Below are positions 47,627 to 56,401 of a stretch of DNA of 64,000 nucleotides, one piece after another. Below the pieces are notes generated by a model. It saw only the letters and a list, made by a program, of their open reading frames with translations, was not told the DNA's origin and did no database searches. The translations under genes and the position numbers were made by a program. Position 1 is the first letter of the stretch, and each line of letters begins with the position of its first letter. Origin of the DNA: JAJCYL01 sp963664285 (GTDB taxonomy: Bacteria > Bacteroidota > Bacteroidia > Cytophagales > Cyclobacteriaceae); NCBI GenBank assembly GCA_963664285.2, contig CAXXNX010000084.1:124001-188000 (forward strand), written 5' to 3'.

Positions 47627-49031
47627 CAGTAGTGTCCGGTAAAAATAAGAAAGCCATTCAAATTGCTACGATTTGATAAATAGGGGCAATAAATAGGCAT
47701 TATCACAAAAGCAGGCCCATGTTGATTTATTTAAGTTGGGAACAATGAAGGTTGGCGTTGTTGATTGTTTTTGATTAAGGTTTTATCTGGGTCATTAAGG
47801 AAGTCAAACAATGAGATATAGGCCATCAGATGGAACCTGACAAGGGCTACCATATTTGAATAGGCCCATTTTCTTTTCAATTGCCTTTTGACTACCTCTA
47901 ACAATAGCATGGCAATCATAGAAGTCCATAATTGAATTTCAATGGCGTTGACATTATCGCCTAAGAAATATTTGACTGGAAAGTTCTGTTTTAGTTTTTT
48001 AAACAGGAGTTCAATTTGCCAGCGATATTTATAAATCAATGCAATAGAGCCTGCATCAATTTGCATATCGTTAGTAACAAAAATGAATAATCGTTGGTAT
48101 TTATCATCCCAATAGGCAATCCTTCGCTGTAAATGATCATATTTTTTGCCTTCTACTGAATACTGGACAGTTATTTTTTCATCCTTGATGACTCCCTGGT
48201 CAACATGGTCGGGGATATCAAACTCCTCGATGGGTTGGTATAAAGCATTATCTCTCATCCGGGTGATGTAGTGGACACCAGTTTTGCTCCAAAGCTGGTA
48301 TTGGTAATAGTCAACATACCCTTTGTCCATCACTATGTAAGACCCTTCTGGTAAGTTTAGATATTGTAAGAAAGTGTGATCGTGTGTTGTGGCCGCAGTA
48401 AACCTGACCAAACAAGGCATCAACTCAATGGCATGCACCAGGGTGTGGGCTTTGATCCCTCCCTTGCTACGGCCATCCCTTCGGGGCCTACCGGCCACCT
48501 TCAAAATGTCTTTGAACAAAGAGAAAACAGTTGAATCCACTATGTAAAGCTGCTTGAACAGTTCTAATTCTATTCGGCTGTCCGATAAAACATGATGCCA
48601 CTTTCGATAAAGGTCCATATAAATCTCCCTGAACACTTCACTGCTCCTTCTTTTGTTACTATCAGAAAGGGTTGATCGACGACAACTCCGTATTAAACCC
48701 AGGGTGCCGAAGTTTCCCCTCACTGGCCAAAAAGACCTGTTGTAAGCTCTCGAAGTGCTGTGGCCCCACATAATGTGCTGTACAGCATGGTCACCAAATG
48801 ATCCCATGTCTTAAAATATTTGCTATATCGATCTGATTGGCGCTTTTTAGCTATACGAGAAACTGAGCTTTTATCAATCAGTGAAAGAAGTTGTGCCAGG
48901 ATCGGCTGTCCGGTAAAGTTTGTACTTTTATTCATGTGTTATTTTTCTTGGTCGGACTTGAAAACCTAAGGCATTGGCAGGTAGGTTTCCCTACCTGCCC
49001 CTTTTTTTAAACTCTTTACCGGACACTACTG
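47627..49031 (-). mobile_element. IS4-family element
   Basis: Perfect 17-bp terminal repeats CAGTAGTGTCCGGTAAA lie at both ends. The flanks share ttattc (47621-47626 and 49034-49039), an imperfect target duplication. It lies between the divergent glycosyltransferase and pfkA genes. The transposase is broken. Confidence 0.9.
47731..48935 (-). pseudogene. IS4-family transposase with frameshifts
   Basis: The N-terminal piece (48935 to about 48720) carries the DUF4372-type opening MNKSTNFTGQPILAQLLSL and WDHLVTMLYSTLCGATALREL. The larger piece holds the DDE domain with YIVDSTVFSLF, YIVMDKGYVDYYQY and YRWQIELLFKKLKQ (YREK-type motif). The front needs one T removed near 48735 (CTTTTTGGCCAG), and a second shift near 48690 rejoins SCRRSTLSDSN. 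At least two lesions therefore separate the parts. Confidence 0.88.
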
Positions 49032-49109
49032 ATTTATTCTACTTGTTTGAGGCTTATCCAAAGGAAGTGTTTTTTATCAAGTATTTTAAATATTGGGGAG
49101 GTTAAGTAA

Positions 49110-50079
49110 ATGAAAAAAATTGTTGTATTTACGTCGGGAGGAGATGCTCCGGGAATGAATGCATGCGTCCGCAGTGTAGTCAGAAGTGCAATCTATCATG
49201 GCATTGAAGTGTATGTGCCCGCTATGGATATAATGGCCTTATTGAGGGAGACATATTCAAATTGAAATCTTATTCGGTAAGTAATATCCTGCAAAAAGGA
49301 GGAACAATTTTAAAATCTGCACGAAGTAAGGAGTTTTTCACTAAGGAAGGCCGTGCAAAGGCCTATAAACAAGTCCAGGCTAAGGGGATTGAAGGAATAA
49401 TAGCTATCGGTGGTGATGGCACATTTACCGGCGCTATCATATTTACCGAAGAATATGGCGTACCAGTAATTGGTGCACCTGGAACTATTGACAATGACCT
49501 TTATGGATCGGACTACACTATCGGATTTGATACTGCCGTTAATACCGCACTGGAAGCTATTGATAAGATAAGGGATACCGCTAATTCTCACGATCGCGTG
49601 TTTTTCGTAGAAGTTATGGGGCGACACTCCGGATACATAGCCATTCAGACTGGTATAGGTGGAGGAGCGGAATTAGTCATGGTACCTGAATTGTCTACTA
49701 CTATTGAAGATGTACTTAATACCTTGAAACAAGGTCGTGATAGAAACAAAACGTCTTCAATAATAATTGTTTCTGAGGGTGATGAACAAGGTAACGCCAT
49801 CGAAATTGCTAGCAAAGTTTCAAAGCAATTACCGGATTTGGATATTCGAGTTTCAACACTGGCCATAACCAAAGGGGTGGAGCGCCGACCGCTTTTGATC
49901 GAATACTAGCTAGTCGATTGGGAATAGCAGCAGTTGAAGGGCTATTAAATGGTCAGAAAAATTGTATGGTTGGAATAATAAATAACGAATTGAAATACAC
50001 AAACTTCAAGCTTGCAATTTCTAAATCCAAACCGCTGAATCCCGAACTACTTAAATTGGTCGAAATATTAAGTATTTAA
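49110..50079 (+). pseudogene. pfkA: 6-phosphofructokinase with two frameshifts
   Basis: The front reads MKKIVVFTSGGDAPGMNACV, the ATP-site start. The middle has GTIDNDLYGSDYTIGFDTA (catalytic aspartate) and VEVMGRHSGYIA. The end has QRGGAPTAFDRILASRLG (effector and substrate residues). Two single-base deletions break the frame: near 49219, where one G restores VY-GARYGYNGLIEGD, and near 49872, where CTGGCCAT would have to be CTGGGCCAT to give LGHNQRGG. The restored protein has about 324 residues, normal for PfkA. Two lesions in a core glycolytic gene suggest consensus error unless a second pfkA exists. Confidence 0.9.
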
Positions 50080-50095
50080 TAAGAAGGTATCTACT

Positions 50096-50130
50096 AAAAA
50101 GCCCTGACTGAAAAGTCAGGGCTTTTTTAT
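50096..50130. terminator. Bidirectional rho-independent terminator
   Basis: AAAAGCCCTGACT, loop GAAA, AGTCAGGGCTTTT and a T-run form a strong hairpin 17 bases after the pfkA stop codon. The A-run on the other side makes it usable from the convergent FISUMP gene as well. Confidence 0.85.
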
Positions 50131-50146
50131 TGGCCTTATTCTTTAT

Positions 50147-50764
50147 CTAAAAATTCTCAATACATCTAACAGACAGAAGATGTTCCTTACCTATTTGTAC
50201 ATGGAAAACATCATCGTTATTTTGATCAATTGAAATCAATCCCGCAGTTCTTGGTATAATTCGATTACCATCCGAACCACCGCCGCCGCTGCCACCAGCT
50301 GAATCCCAATAACTGCCGGTCTTTCCAACACCAGTATAAATCAGACCATTACCGAATCCACCCATGGTTAAATCTAATTTACTGCCACCATTTTTTCTCA
50401 GTGATGCTCCGGCAGAATTACGTCCTCCGTAGGAATCAATAACTTCGGCCCAATCTTTTTCAGCCGGAAGATACCATCCCTCGGGACATACAGTGACTGC
50501 ATCCAACCACGGGTACAACCTTCCGAAAGCTTCACAGAATGCAGGCTCATCCTTGTAACAGCTTGAGTTTTCTGACGCATAATCCAAATTTTCAGCCAGC
50601 CAGACTCTTTTCTTAGTAATGCCAGCCTCCATTCTTATTAGCAATTGAACTGTTTTGTATTCCCTGTTGTCCCTAGAATCCATCATTGTTCCTTCTTCCT
50701 GGGTAAATCCAGAGAATGCTATACTCAAAGCAAGGCAACTAAAAATCAGCCTTTTAAATTTCAT
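50147..50764 (-). CDS. Secreted FISUMP-domain (Fibrobacter succinogenes major paralogous) protein
   Basis: I start at ATG 50764 (MKFKRLIFSCLALSIAFSGF), which gives a signal peptide. The domain is shown by YKTVQLL, VWLAENLDYA, CPEGWYLPAEKDWAEVID and SYWDSAG. Such proteins are surface or secreted modules in Bacteroidota and Fibrobacteres; their function is not known. A glycine/serine-rich loop (GGSGGGGSDG) interrupts the C-terminal part. The gene ends in the shared terminator, and IS30 copy C sits 28 bases upstream of its start. Confidence 0.87.
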   Translation of the reverse strand: MKFKRLIFSCLALSIAFSGFTQEEGTMMDSRDNREYKTVQLLIRMEAGITKKRVWLAENLDYASENSSCYKDEPAFCEAFGRLYPWLDAVTVCPEGWYLPAEKDWAEVIDSYGGRNSAGASLRKNGGSKLDLTMGGFGNGLIYTGVGKTGSYWDSAGGSGGGGSDGNRIIPRTAGLISIDQNNDDVFHVQIGKEHLLSVRCIENF

Positions 50765-50792
50765 GTTTACTACTTTGGTTAAGGTAAAAATA

Positions 50793-50876
50793 TGTAAGTT
50801 CAAGTAATAAGTGCAATTTTCCTTTGTAGCACTTTGTAAGTTCAAGTAATAAGTGCAATTTTCCTTTGTAGCACTT
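50793..50876. repeat. 42-bp tandem duplication of the IS30 end
   Basis: The segment from TGTAAGTTCAAGTAATAAGT to GTAGCACTT occurs at 50793-50834 and again at 50835-50876 before the element continues. Other IS30 copies have a single copy. It leaves two potential terminal repeats on this side. Confidence 0.85.
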
Positions 50877-51846
50877 GCTTTGCGTTTAGGTAATTAAATT
50901 TTCTAACAGGGCGTTCATTGATTTTGTTTTCAACAACTTTGATTTGCTCCTCTGTAACAAATCTAATATCTGTTTTCTTAGGATAAAACCTTCTGATTAC
51001 CCCAATCCTATTTTCAACTGTCCCTTTATCCTGACTAGTATAGGGACGAGTGAAATAGGCATCCACATCAAGGGATTGAGCAATCAACTCATGTTTAGAA
51101 AATGCCATATCATTATCAAAAGTGAGTGTTTCCAGTTTGTGTTTATCCTGAGAGAGTTCCTCCACAATAGCTTCGGCCATTTGATCGGCATTTTTACTGT
51201 GCATCTTTCTGATTCTGGTAAAAAGACTTGCTCAGTCTGTCATCACCAACAAAGAGCCTTTGTGGTTTTTACCCATCATTAAATCGACTTCTATATCTCC
51301 CAATCGTTCCCTTTTGTTAATGATCTGGGGTCGCTGTTCAATTGATACCCTATTCGGGATAATACCTCTACGATCTTTTCTGTTTCCTCGTTTGCGCCTT
51401 CGTTTGCCATGTTTTAGATATGTGTATAGTTGTTTGTATTCTTGGTTCTCCTGGCGGTTGGTGTGCTTACATTCCCATATCCATTGGTAAATCCATTCAT
51501 GGCTAAGTGGACATTCTCTCGTTTTCTTTCCCTGATGGCTGATCAATTCAGGACTCCACCTATCTTCTTGGAGCCGGTTAACTATCCAGTCTTTCATGGG
51601 TTTGGTGAAAATCACTCTTTTTGGCTTTTCTTGATGACGAAGATTGGTCCTCCTTTGTGCATTTGCTGTTCGATAGACACCAGCTCCCCTACCTCTTGAA
51701 CCCACATTTCGCTTAAGCTCACGTGAGATCGTAGACGGGTGAAAATGAACGATACAGGCAATCTCCTTTTGAGTAGCTCCTGTTTTCAATAATGCTTCAA
51801 TTTGATACCTTTGATCAATACTGAGATGTGTGTAGTTTTTTGACAT
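50842..51846 (-). pseudogene. IS30-family transposase with nonsense mutation
   Basis: Same sequence as copy A except that the CGA codon in MTDRASLF is TGA (51232-51234), stopping the protein after VMTD, within the DDE domain and before the second aspartate and the glutamate. The rest is an open frame from 51204 down to 50842. This is a substitution, not a frameshift, so it is less likely to be an indel error. Confidence 0.93.
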
Positions 51847-51967
51847 TTTGCAATCCAAAGATTGCACTGTTCAGGCTTTTGAAGGATGAAAAGCCCTTAA
51901 AAGCTTTTTCATCCTTCAATTGCACTTATTAGTTGATCTCAGCATACCATAAAATCTCATTATCTAA

Positions 51968-52005
51968 ATCTTTTCTGTTTCCTCGTTTGCGCCTTCGTTT
52001 GCCAT
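51968..52005. repeat. 38-bp IS30 internal fragment
   Basis: A 38-base block (begins ATCTTTTCTGTTTCCTCG, ends CGTTTGCCAT) is identical to part of the IS30 transposase gene at 51373-51410, same orientation, but stands alone between IS30 copy C and IS1595 copy 3. It is a remnant or a template-switch product. Confidence 0.8.
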
Positions 52006-52089
52006 TAAATATATATCATTTTCTCCTCGAAAAGTCTAATTCAAATCCTAGCTGAATTATACAAATAAGGTTTAAATATTAAAATTATG

Positions 52090-53173
52090 AGCTAAGTTCT
52101 AATTATAACAGCATTTTGTTTAAATAGCTCATACAGATGATAGGCTTGATCCGTTAATAGCATAGTCAGAAACCATTGTTTCAAAGTTGTTTTACTCTCT
52201 CTTATTCGGTCAGCATAAGCATACCAATTCAGGTAGTTTTGCAAATATTTGGAACTGACACCATTGAATGGGCGTAAGAATGTCCTAAGTTGAGTGTGAA
52301 CATTGTTTACTTTTTGCAGATGGATTGTTTTATCATCTCTATCCACATGATCTTTGGCCAATAGCGCTTTGTGCTTTATGGAGGGGTTGTCTTTGGCAAA
52401 AGCCTTATAAGAAGGGTGCTTATCTGTAATCAAGGTTGCACCGTAGGCCAACTTCCCATCCAATGCATTGTTTACTTTGAAATTTCTTCTTTGCTCAGCC
52501 GTTTTGATGCAACAGCTTTAAGGTACTTCTCCCCCTTGCGTTCAACCGCTGTTACTACCTGGACAACTGTGACCTCTTCCTTTCCCATATTCCGTATGAA
52601 ATCGTTTCCCCTCTTTCTTGCTGCCCTATCTAAATTTCGACTGCCCTTGTTGTTAAGTGCCAGTTCCAATTCATCACATTCTACTTCCGAGGATAACTGT
52701 TCGGGAACAAACTCATTTAGTGAACTCCAATATCTTATGCCGCCAGTCGAAGCTTGTCTGGATGCTTATTCCGATTTGTTTTGCTATCTTTTTTATCGGC
52801 ATGCCCTGCTCCATGCAGCGCAGATAAGATTGCCATTTTGATTTAAGCTTGATGTCATACAAAGGTGTCCCTGTTGTTTCACTGTACCATCTTTTACATT
52901 CATTGCACTGATACATCTGCACACCTTTTTGTCTGCCCCTCTTATATACCTTCTCGCTTGTGCAATTTGGACAGGGTTTCTTCTTTCTTTTCTCTGCTAT
53001 TTGTTGTTGAGCGGCAATCAATACTTTGCCTTGTAATTCCTGCTCCTGGAGCAACTCATCCAACAATTCGGTTTGGGAACTTATCGGCAATTGTGCAAAT
53101 AAATTTTTGATCTCTTGACTTGATATCATATAGCGAAGATAATAATAATTGCTGTGTTATTTAGAACTTAGCC
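52090..53173 (-). mobile_element. IS1595-type element copy 3
   Basis: The ends match copies 1 and 2. The flanks share aattatg (52083-52089 and 53176-53182), so the 8-bp duplication is imperfect and offset by one extra C. It lies 116 bases downstream of the IS30 copy C duplication. It holds a damaged transposase. Confidence 0.9.
52092..53129 (-). pseudogene. IS1595-type transposase with three lesions
   Basis: Relative to copy 2 it has the same extra G as copy 1 (near 52728), an 8-bp insertion near 52467 that splits the core at KRLSKEEISK, and a two-base insertion near 52197 that abolishes the normal stop codon. The 8-bp insertion, attgttta, matches a segment a little further along the same element, suggesting local template switching. 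Confidence 0.9.
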
Positions 53174-53297
53174 CTAATTATGCAATAATTACTTTTAACA
53201 CACATAGTTCACTCCAAATCAGAAGTTAATTGTTTTATTTGAATGCCAAATCATCTTTTGCCATGCTCTGTCAACCAGTTAATATTGCAATCCGTTT

Positions 53298-54272
53298 ATG
53301 CCCCTGACTCTAAAGGACATACAAGCCCCAGTTGCCACAGAAATGGAGGAGTTTGAAAAAAAATTCCGCTTGTCTATGAAAAGTAATGTGCAGCTTCTGG
53401 ACAAAATCATGACCTATATTGTAAAGCGGAAGGGAAAGCAAATGCGTCCTTTATTTGTGTTCCTCAGCGCTGGAGTCACAGGAAAGATTAATGAATCTAC
53501 CTATCGCGGTGCATCTCTGATTGAATTGCTTCATACAGCTACCTTGGTACATGATGATGTGGTTGATGATTCCAACTATCGACGTAGCTTTTTCTCCATC
53601 AATGCTCTTTGGAAAAATAAGATTGCGGTCTTAGTCGGTGATTATTTACTATCGAAAGGATTGCTATTGTCTGTAGATCATGGTGATTTCAAATTATTAA
53701 AAATTGTATCAGAAGCAGTTAGAGAAATGAGTGAAGGTGAACTCCTACAGATGGAAAAAGCGAAAAAACTGGACATCACCGAGGAAGTTTATTTTGAAAT
53801 CATTCGCCAAAAAACAGCCAGTCTGATAGCTTCATGTTGTAAGGTGGGGGCCGCTTCTGTTGAAACTGATGCAAAAATTGTAGAGCAAATGGGTGACTTT
53901 GGCACAAACGTGGGCATGGCTTTTCAAATAAAAGATGATTTATTTGATTATGGGGCTAATGAAATAGGTAAACCCTTAGGAATTGACATCAAAGAAAAAA
54001 AGATGACTCTTCCTCTTATCTATTCATTAAGAAATGCATCTTGGATGGATAAGAAACGAATCGTAGGTATAATAAAGAACGAAAGTCACAAACCGAAGAA
54101 AGTTCAGGAGGTTATTGAATTTGTTAAGAATTCCGGAGGTATTGAATATGCTACCTCCGTAATGGATGATTTCTACAAGAAGGCATTGGATACACTGAAG
54201 TATTTGAAAGAATCCATTTACAGGGAGTCTTTGGAAAACCTCGTCCAATTTACCATTGAGCGGACAAAATAA
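53298..54272 (+). CDS. Polyprenyl synthetase family protein (trans-prenyl diphosphate synthase)
   Basis: 324 residues with the first aspartate-rich motif DDVVDD (about residues 87-92) in LVHDDVVDDSNYRR and the second KDDLFDYG. The lysine/arginine diphosphate site KGKQMRPLFV is present. The residues just before the first motif (LLHTAT) do not give a certain chain length; octaprenyl-type quinone side-chain synthesis is the usual role in this position. The gene is intact, 125 bases after IS1595 copy 3. Confidence 0.93.
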   Translation: MPLTLKDIQAPVATEMEEFEKKFRLSMKSNVQLLDKIMTYIVKRKGKQMRPLFVFLSAGVTGKINESTYRGASLIELLHTATLVHDDVVDDSNYRRSFFSINALWKNKIAVLVGDYLLSKGLLLSVDHGDFKLLKIVSEAVREMSEGELLQMEKAKKLDITEEVYFEIIRQKTASLIASCCKVGAASVETDAKIVEQMGDFGTNVGMAFQIKDDLFDYGANEIGKPLGIDIKEKKMTLPLIYSLRNASWMDKKRIVGIIKNESHKPKKVQEVIEFVKNSGGIEYATSVMDDFYKKALDTLKYLKESIYRESLENLVQFTIERTK

Positions 54273-54405
54273 TTCGGACAATTTATTTAGGGGACTTACC
54301 GCAAAAGTTGGCCTTATATGTAATTCAATTTATGGGAAATCATTTCTAACAAGTTGATGTTCAAGATATTCAAGTTTTCTACTTTTACGCTCAATTCTAT
54401 AGATC

Positions 54406-55116
54406 ATGTGGAAAATCAAAGGTCAGCAGTTGGTTTACAGCCTTATCAATCCCTTGGTAAATTGGCTTGTTCGTAACAATATAAGCCCCAACTTAATCAC
54501 CACCATTGGATTGATAATAAATATTGGTGCTGCGGTTGTATTTATCGTAGGTGCTGAGTTTGCTGTTCGAACTGATCTGTCATATATAGGTTGGGCCGGT
54601 GGCCTAATTTTATTCGGAGGTTTATTTGACATGATAGATGGCCGGTTGGCCCGGGTTGGAGGGACTTCATCAAAGTTTGGCGCCTTTTATGACTCGGTAT
54701 TGGATAGGTATAGCGAACTAATTATGTTCTTTGGTATCAACTATTACCTTATTTCGCATGATTATTTCTTTAGTTCAATGTTTGCTTTTATGGCTTTAAT
54801 CGGCTCACTTATGGTTAGCTATACTCGCGCTAAAGCTGAAGCTTTGGGAGTTAATTGTAGTGTAGGTTTTATGCAACGACCAGAACGAGTAATAATAATC
54901 GGATTATCAGCCGTATTATCCAGTCTTGTGGCGACACTATTTGGCAGTGATTTACGTATATATTCTGAGTTCTTGAAATATCCCGTTTTTGAACCTGTTT
55001 TTGTGTTTATTATGCCATTGGCATTTGTAGCTATTATGGCTAATGCGACAGCTTTGAGAAGACTGCATCATTCGTGGGAAGAATTCAGGAAAATGGAGAA
55101 AAAGGAATTGGTTTAA
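54406..55116 (+). CDS. CDP-alcohol phosphatidyltransferase
   Basis: 236 residues, membrane protein with about six helices. The family motif is complete: DGRLARVGGTSSKFGAFYDSVLDRYSE, giving D-G-x2-A-R-x8-G-x3-D-x3-D with both metal-binding aspartate pairs. It moves an alcohol such as glycerol-phosphate or inositol-phosphate onto a CDP-activated lipid. The following DUF4833 and fatty-acid-hydroxylase-like genes make inositol- or sphingolipid-related head-group synthesis attractive, but the acceptor is not encoded in the motif. Confidence 0.9.
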   Translation: MWKIKGQQLVYSLINPLVNWLVRNNISPNLITTIGLIINIGAAVVFIVGAEFAVRTDLSYIGWAGGLILFGGLFDMIDGRLARVGGTSSKFGAFYDSVLDRYSELIMFFGINYYLISHDYFFSSMFAFMALIGSLMVSYTRAKAEALGVNCSVGFMQRPERVIIIGLSAVLSSLVATLFGSDLRIYSEFLKYPVFEPVFVFIMPLAFVAIMANATALRRLHHSWEEFRKMEKKELV

Positions 55117-55126
55117 TGCTCAATTA

Positions 55127-55684
55127 ATGAAGTTCATATTTCTTTTCATATTGATCAATCCTATTTTTTGCCCATCTATCTTATGTCAGAATGGATCCGG
55201 ATCAATCCGAGATTCTTATAACTTTCCGACTCCCCCGCAAAATGAGGTAAGCCTCTTTTATCTTCAAAGATCTCAGAACGCCAATACCATTCAATATGAT
55301 ATAAACCTGGCGGAAGATGGAAAGATTGATAGTGACGACCCGGTTGAAGTTTACTGGTTGAGATACGAAACCACTGGTCATAAAAAGGATTTGAAATGGC
55401 TGGAAAGAATCATGGCATATGGTGTGAAATCAAGAAAGCTTAGTCCCGATGCCTTTGAGGTGAAGATGGTGGCTTATGATAAGCGGCCGATTTTAGTTCA
55501 TCAGGATTATTCTGGTGAGGTGGATGCAAAAATGAAAATCAATGGGAAAATGGTTCGATTCAAGAGTATATTTATAGATATGATCGAGAGAGGCTGGTTC
55601 CCAACAATTAAAACAATCGAACTTTTCGGCGAAGACCTGGAAACAGGCGAACAGGTTTACGAAAGGTTTAGTCCAAAGGATTAA
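55127..55684 (+). CDS. DUF4833 family secreted protein
   Basis: 185 residues with a signal peptide (MKFIFLFILINPIFCPSILC). The mature part has the DUF4833 pattern FYLQRSQNANTIQYDINL and DPVEVYWLRYETTGHKKDL, and ends in a TIKTIELFGEDL strand. The function is unknown. It starts 11 bases after the CDP-alcohol phosphotransferase and ends 6 bases before the hydroxylase-like gene, so it is part of the same operon. Confidence 0.87.
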   Translation: MKFIFLFILINPIFCPSILCQNGSGSIRDSYNFPTPPQNEVSLFYLQRSQNANTIQYDINLAEDGKIDSDDPVEVYWLRYETTGHKKDLKWLERIMAYGVKSRKLSPDAFEVKMVAYDKRPILVHQDYSGEVDAKMKINGKMVRFKSIFIDMIERGWFPTIKTIELFGEDLETGEQVYERFSPKD

Positions 55685-55689
55685 TTATC

Positions 55690-56328
55690 ATGGCAAAACA
55701 TTTTATTTCCGATAAAGATGAATCAGTCAGGATCTTTGAAAGCGGCTTTATGGAGTTTTTCTCTAAAATACATTTTTCGGTGCCACTGATTATTTATCTC
55801 CCCGTAGTCGGTTATTTCATTTACCAATCAATACTAACTTACCAACTACCTGCACTTCAGATAGTAGGCCTGGTTGTAGCAGGAATATTTATTTGGAGCA
55901 TAACAGAATACACTCTTCATAGATTTGTCTTCCATTACCATCCAACCTCAGAATTTGGCAGACGCATTCACTTCATCATGCATGGTGTTCATCATGATTA
56001 TCCCAGTGATTCACTGCGACTGGTACTTCCGCCAAGTGTAAGTTTACCACTTGCCTTCGGCTTCTACTTTCTTTTTGACTCAATATGGGGTGAAAGTCTA
56101 AATTCTTCTTTCTATTCCGGTTTTGTGATCGGATATCTGTTTTACGATATCGGTCATTATGCCATCCACCATTTTAAAATGAACAATCGTTATTGGACGA
56201 CCCTCAAAGATCATCACATGCGGCACCATTATGTAGATCCAAACAAAGGTTATGGTGTGAGCTCCCCCCTCTGGGATCATGTTATGGGAACAATGTTTAC
56301 TTCCAAAAAGGAAAAAGTTTCTTCCTAA
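55690..56328 (+). CDS. Fatty acid hydroxylase superfamily (FA2H-like)
   Basis: 212 residues with at least four membrane helices. The histidine clusters of the superfamily are visible: HRFVFH, HGVHHDYPSD, HYAIHH and HHMRHHY, which bind a di-iron centre. FA2H-like enzymes of this size hydroxylate the fatty acid of sphingolipids at C2. The presence in a lipid operon in a sphingolipid-making phylum supports that reading, but it is an inference. The gene is intact. Confidence 0.87.
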   Translation: MAKHFISDKDESVRIFESGFMEFFSKIHFSVPLIIYLPVVGYFIYQSILTYQLPALQIVGLVVAGIFIWSITEYTLHRFVFHYHPTSEFGRRIHFIMHGVHHDYPSDSLRLVLPPSVSLPLAFGFYFLFDSIWGESLNSSFYSGFVIGYLFYDIGHYAIHHFKMNNRYWTTLKDHHMRHHYVDPNKGYGVSSPLWDHVMGTMFTSKKEKVSS

Positions 56329-56401
56329 GGTTTCAGAACACCGAAAGTGTAAAACTTTCCTGCCAATCATAAATTTTCACCGAGATTTGTCCTAACAATT
56401 T

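Larger units (their letters stand above)
50793..51943 (-). mobile_element. IS30-family element copy C, with a duplicated end
   Basis: The inner left end (GCTGAGATCAAC) and outer right end are present, and the 3-bp duplication ata flanks it at 50790-50792 and 51944-51946. The transposase-distal end is duplicated in tandem (see the repeat at 50793-50876). The transposase has a nonsense codon. Confidence 0.9.

Noticed and set aside
46303..47706. Longer version of the glycosyltransferase starting at 47706
   Set aside because: The extra residues are encoded inside the IS4 end; the family-typical MRKVLIITYY start at 47598 is much more likely.
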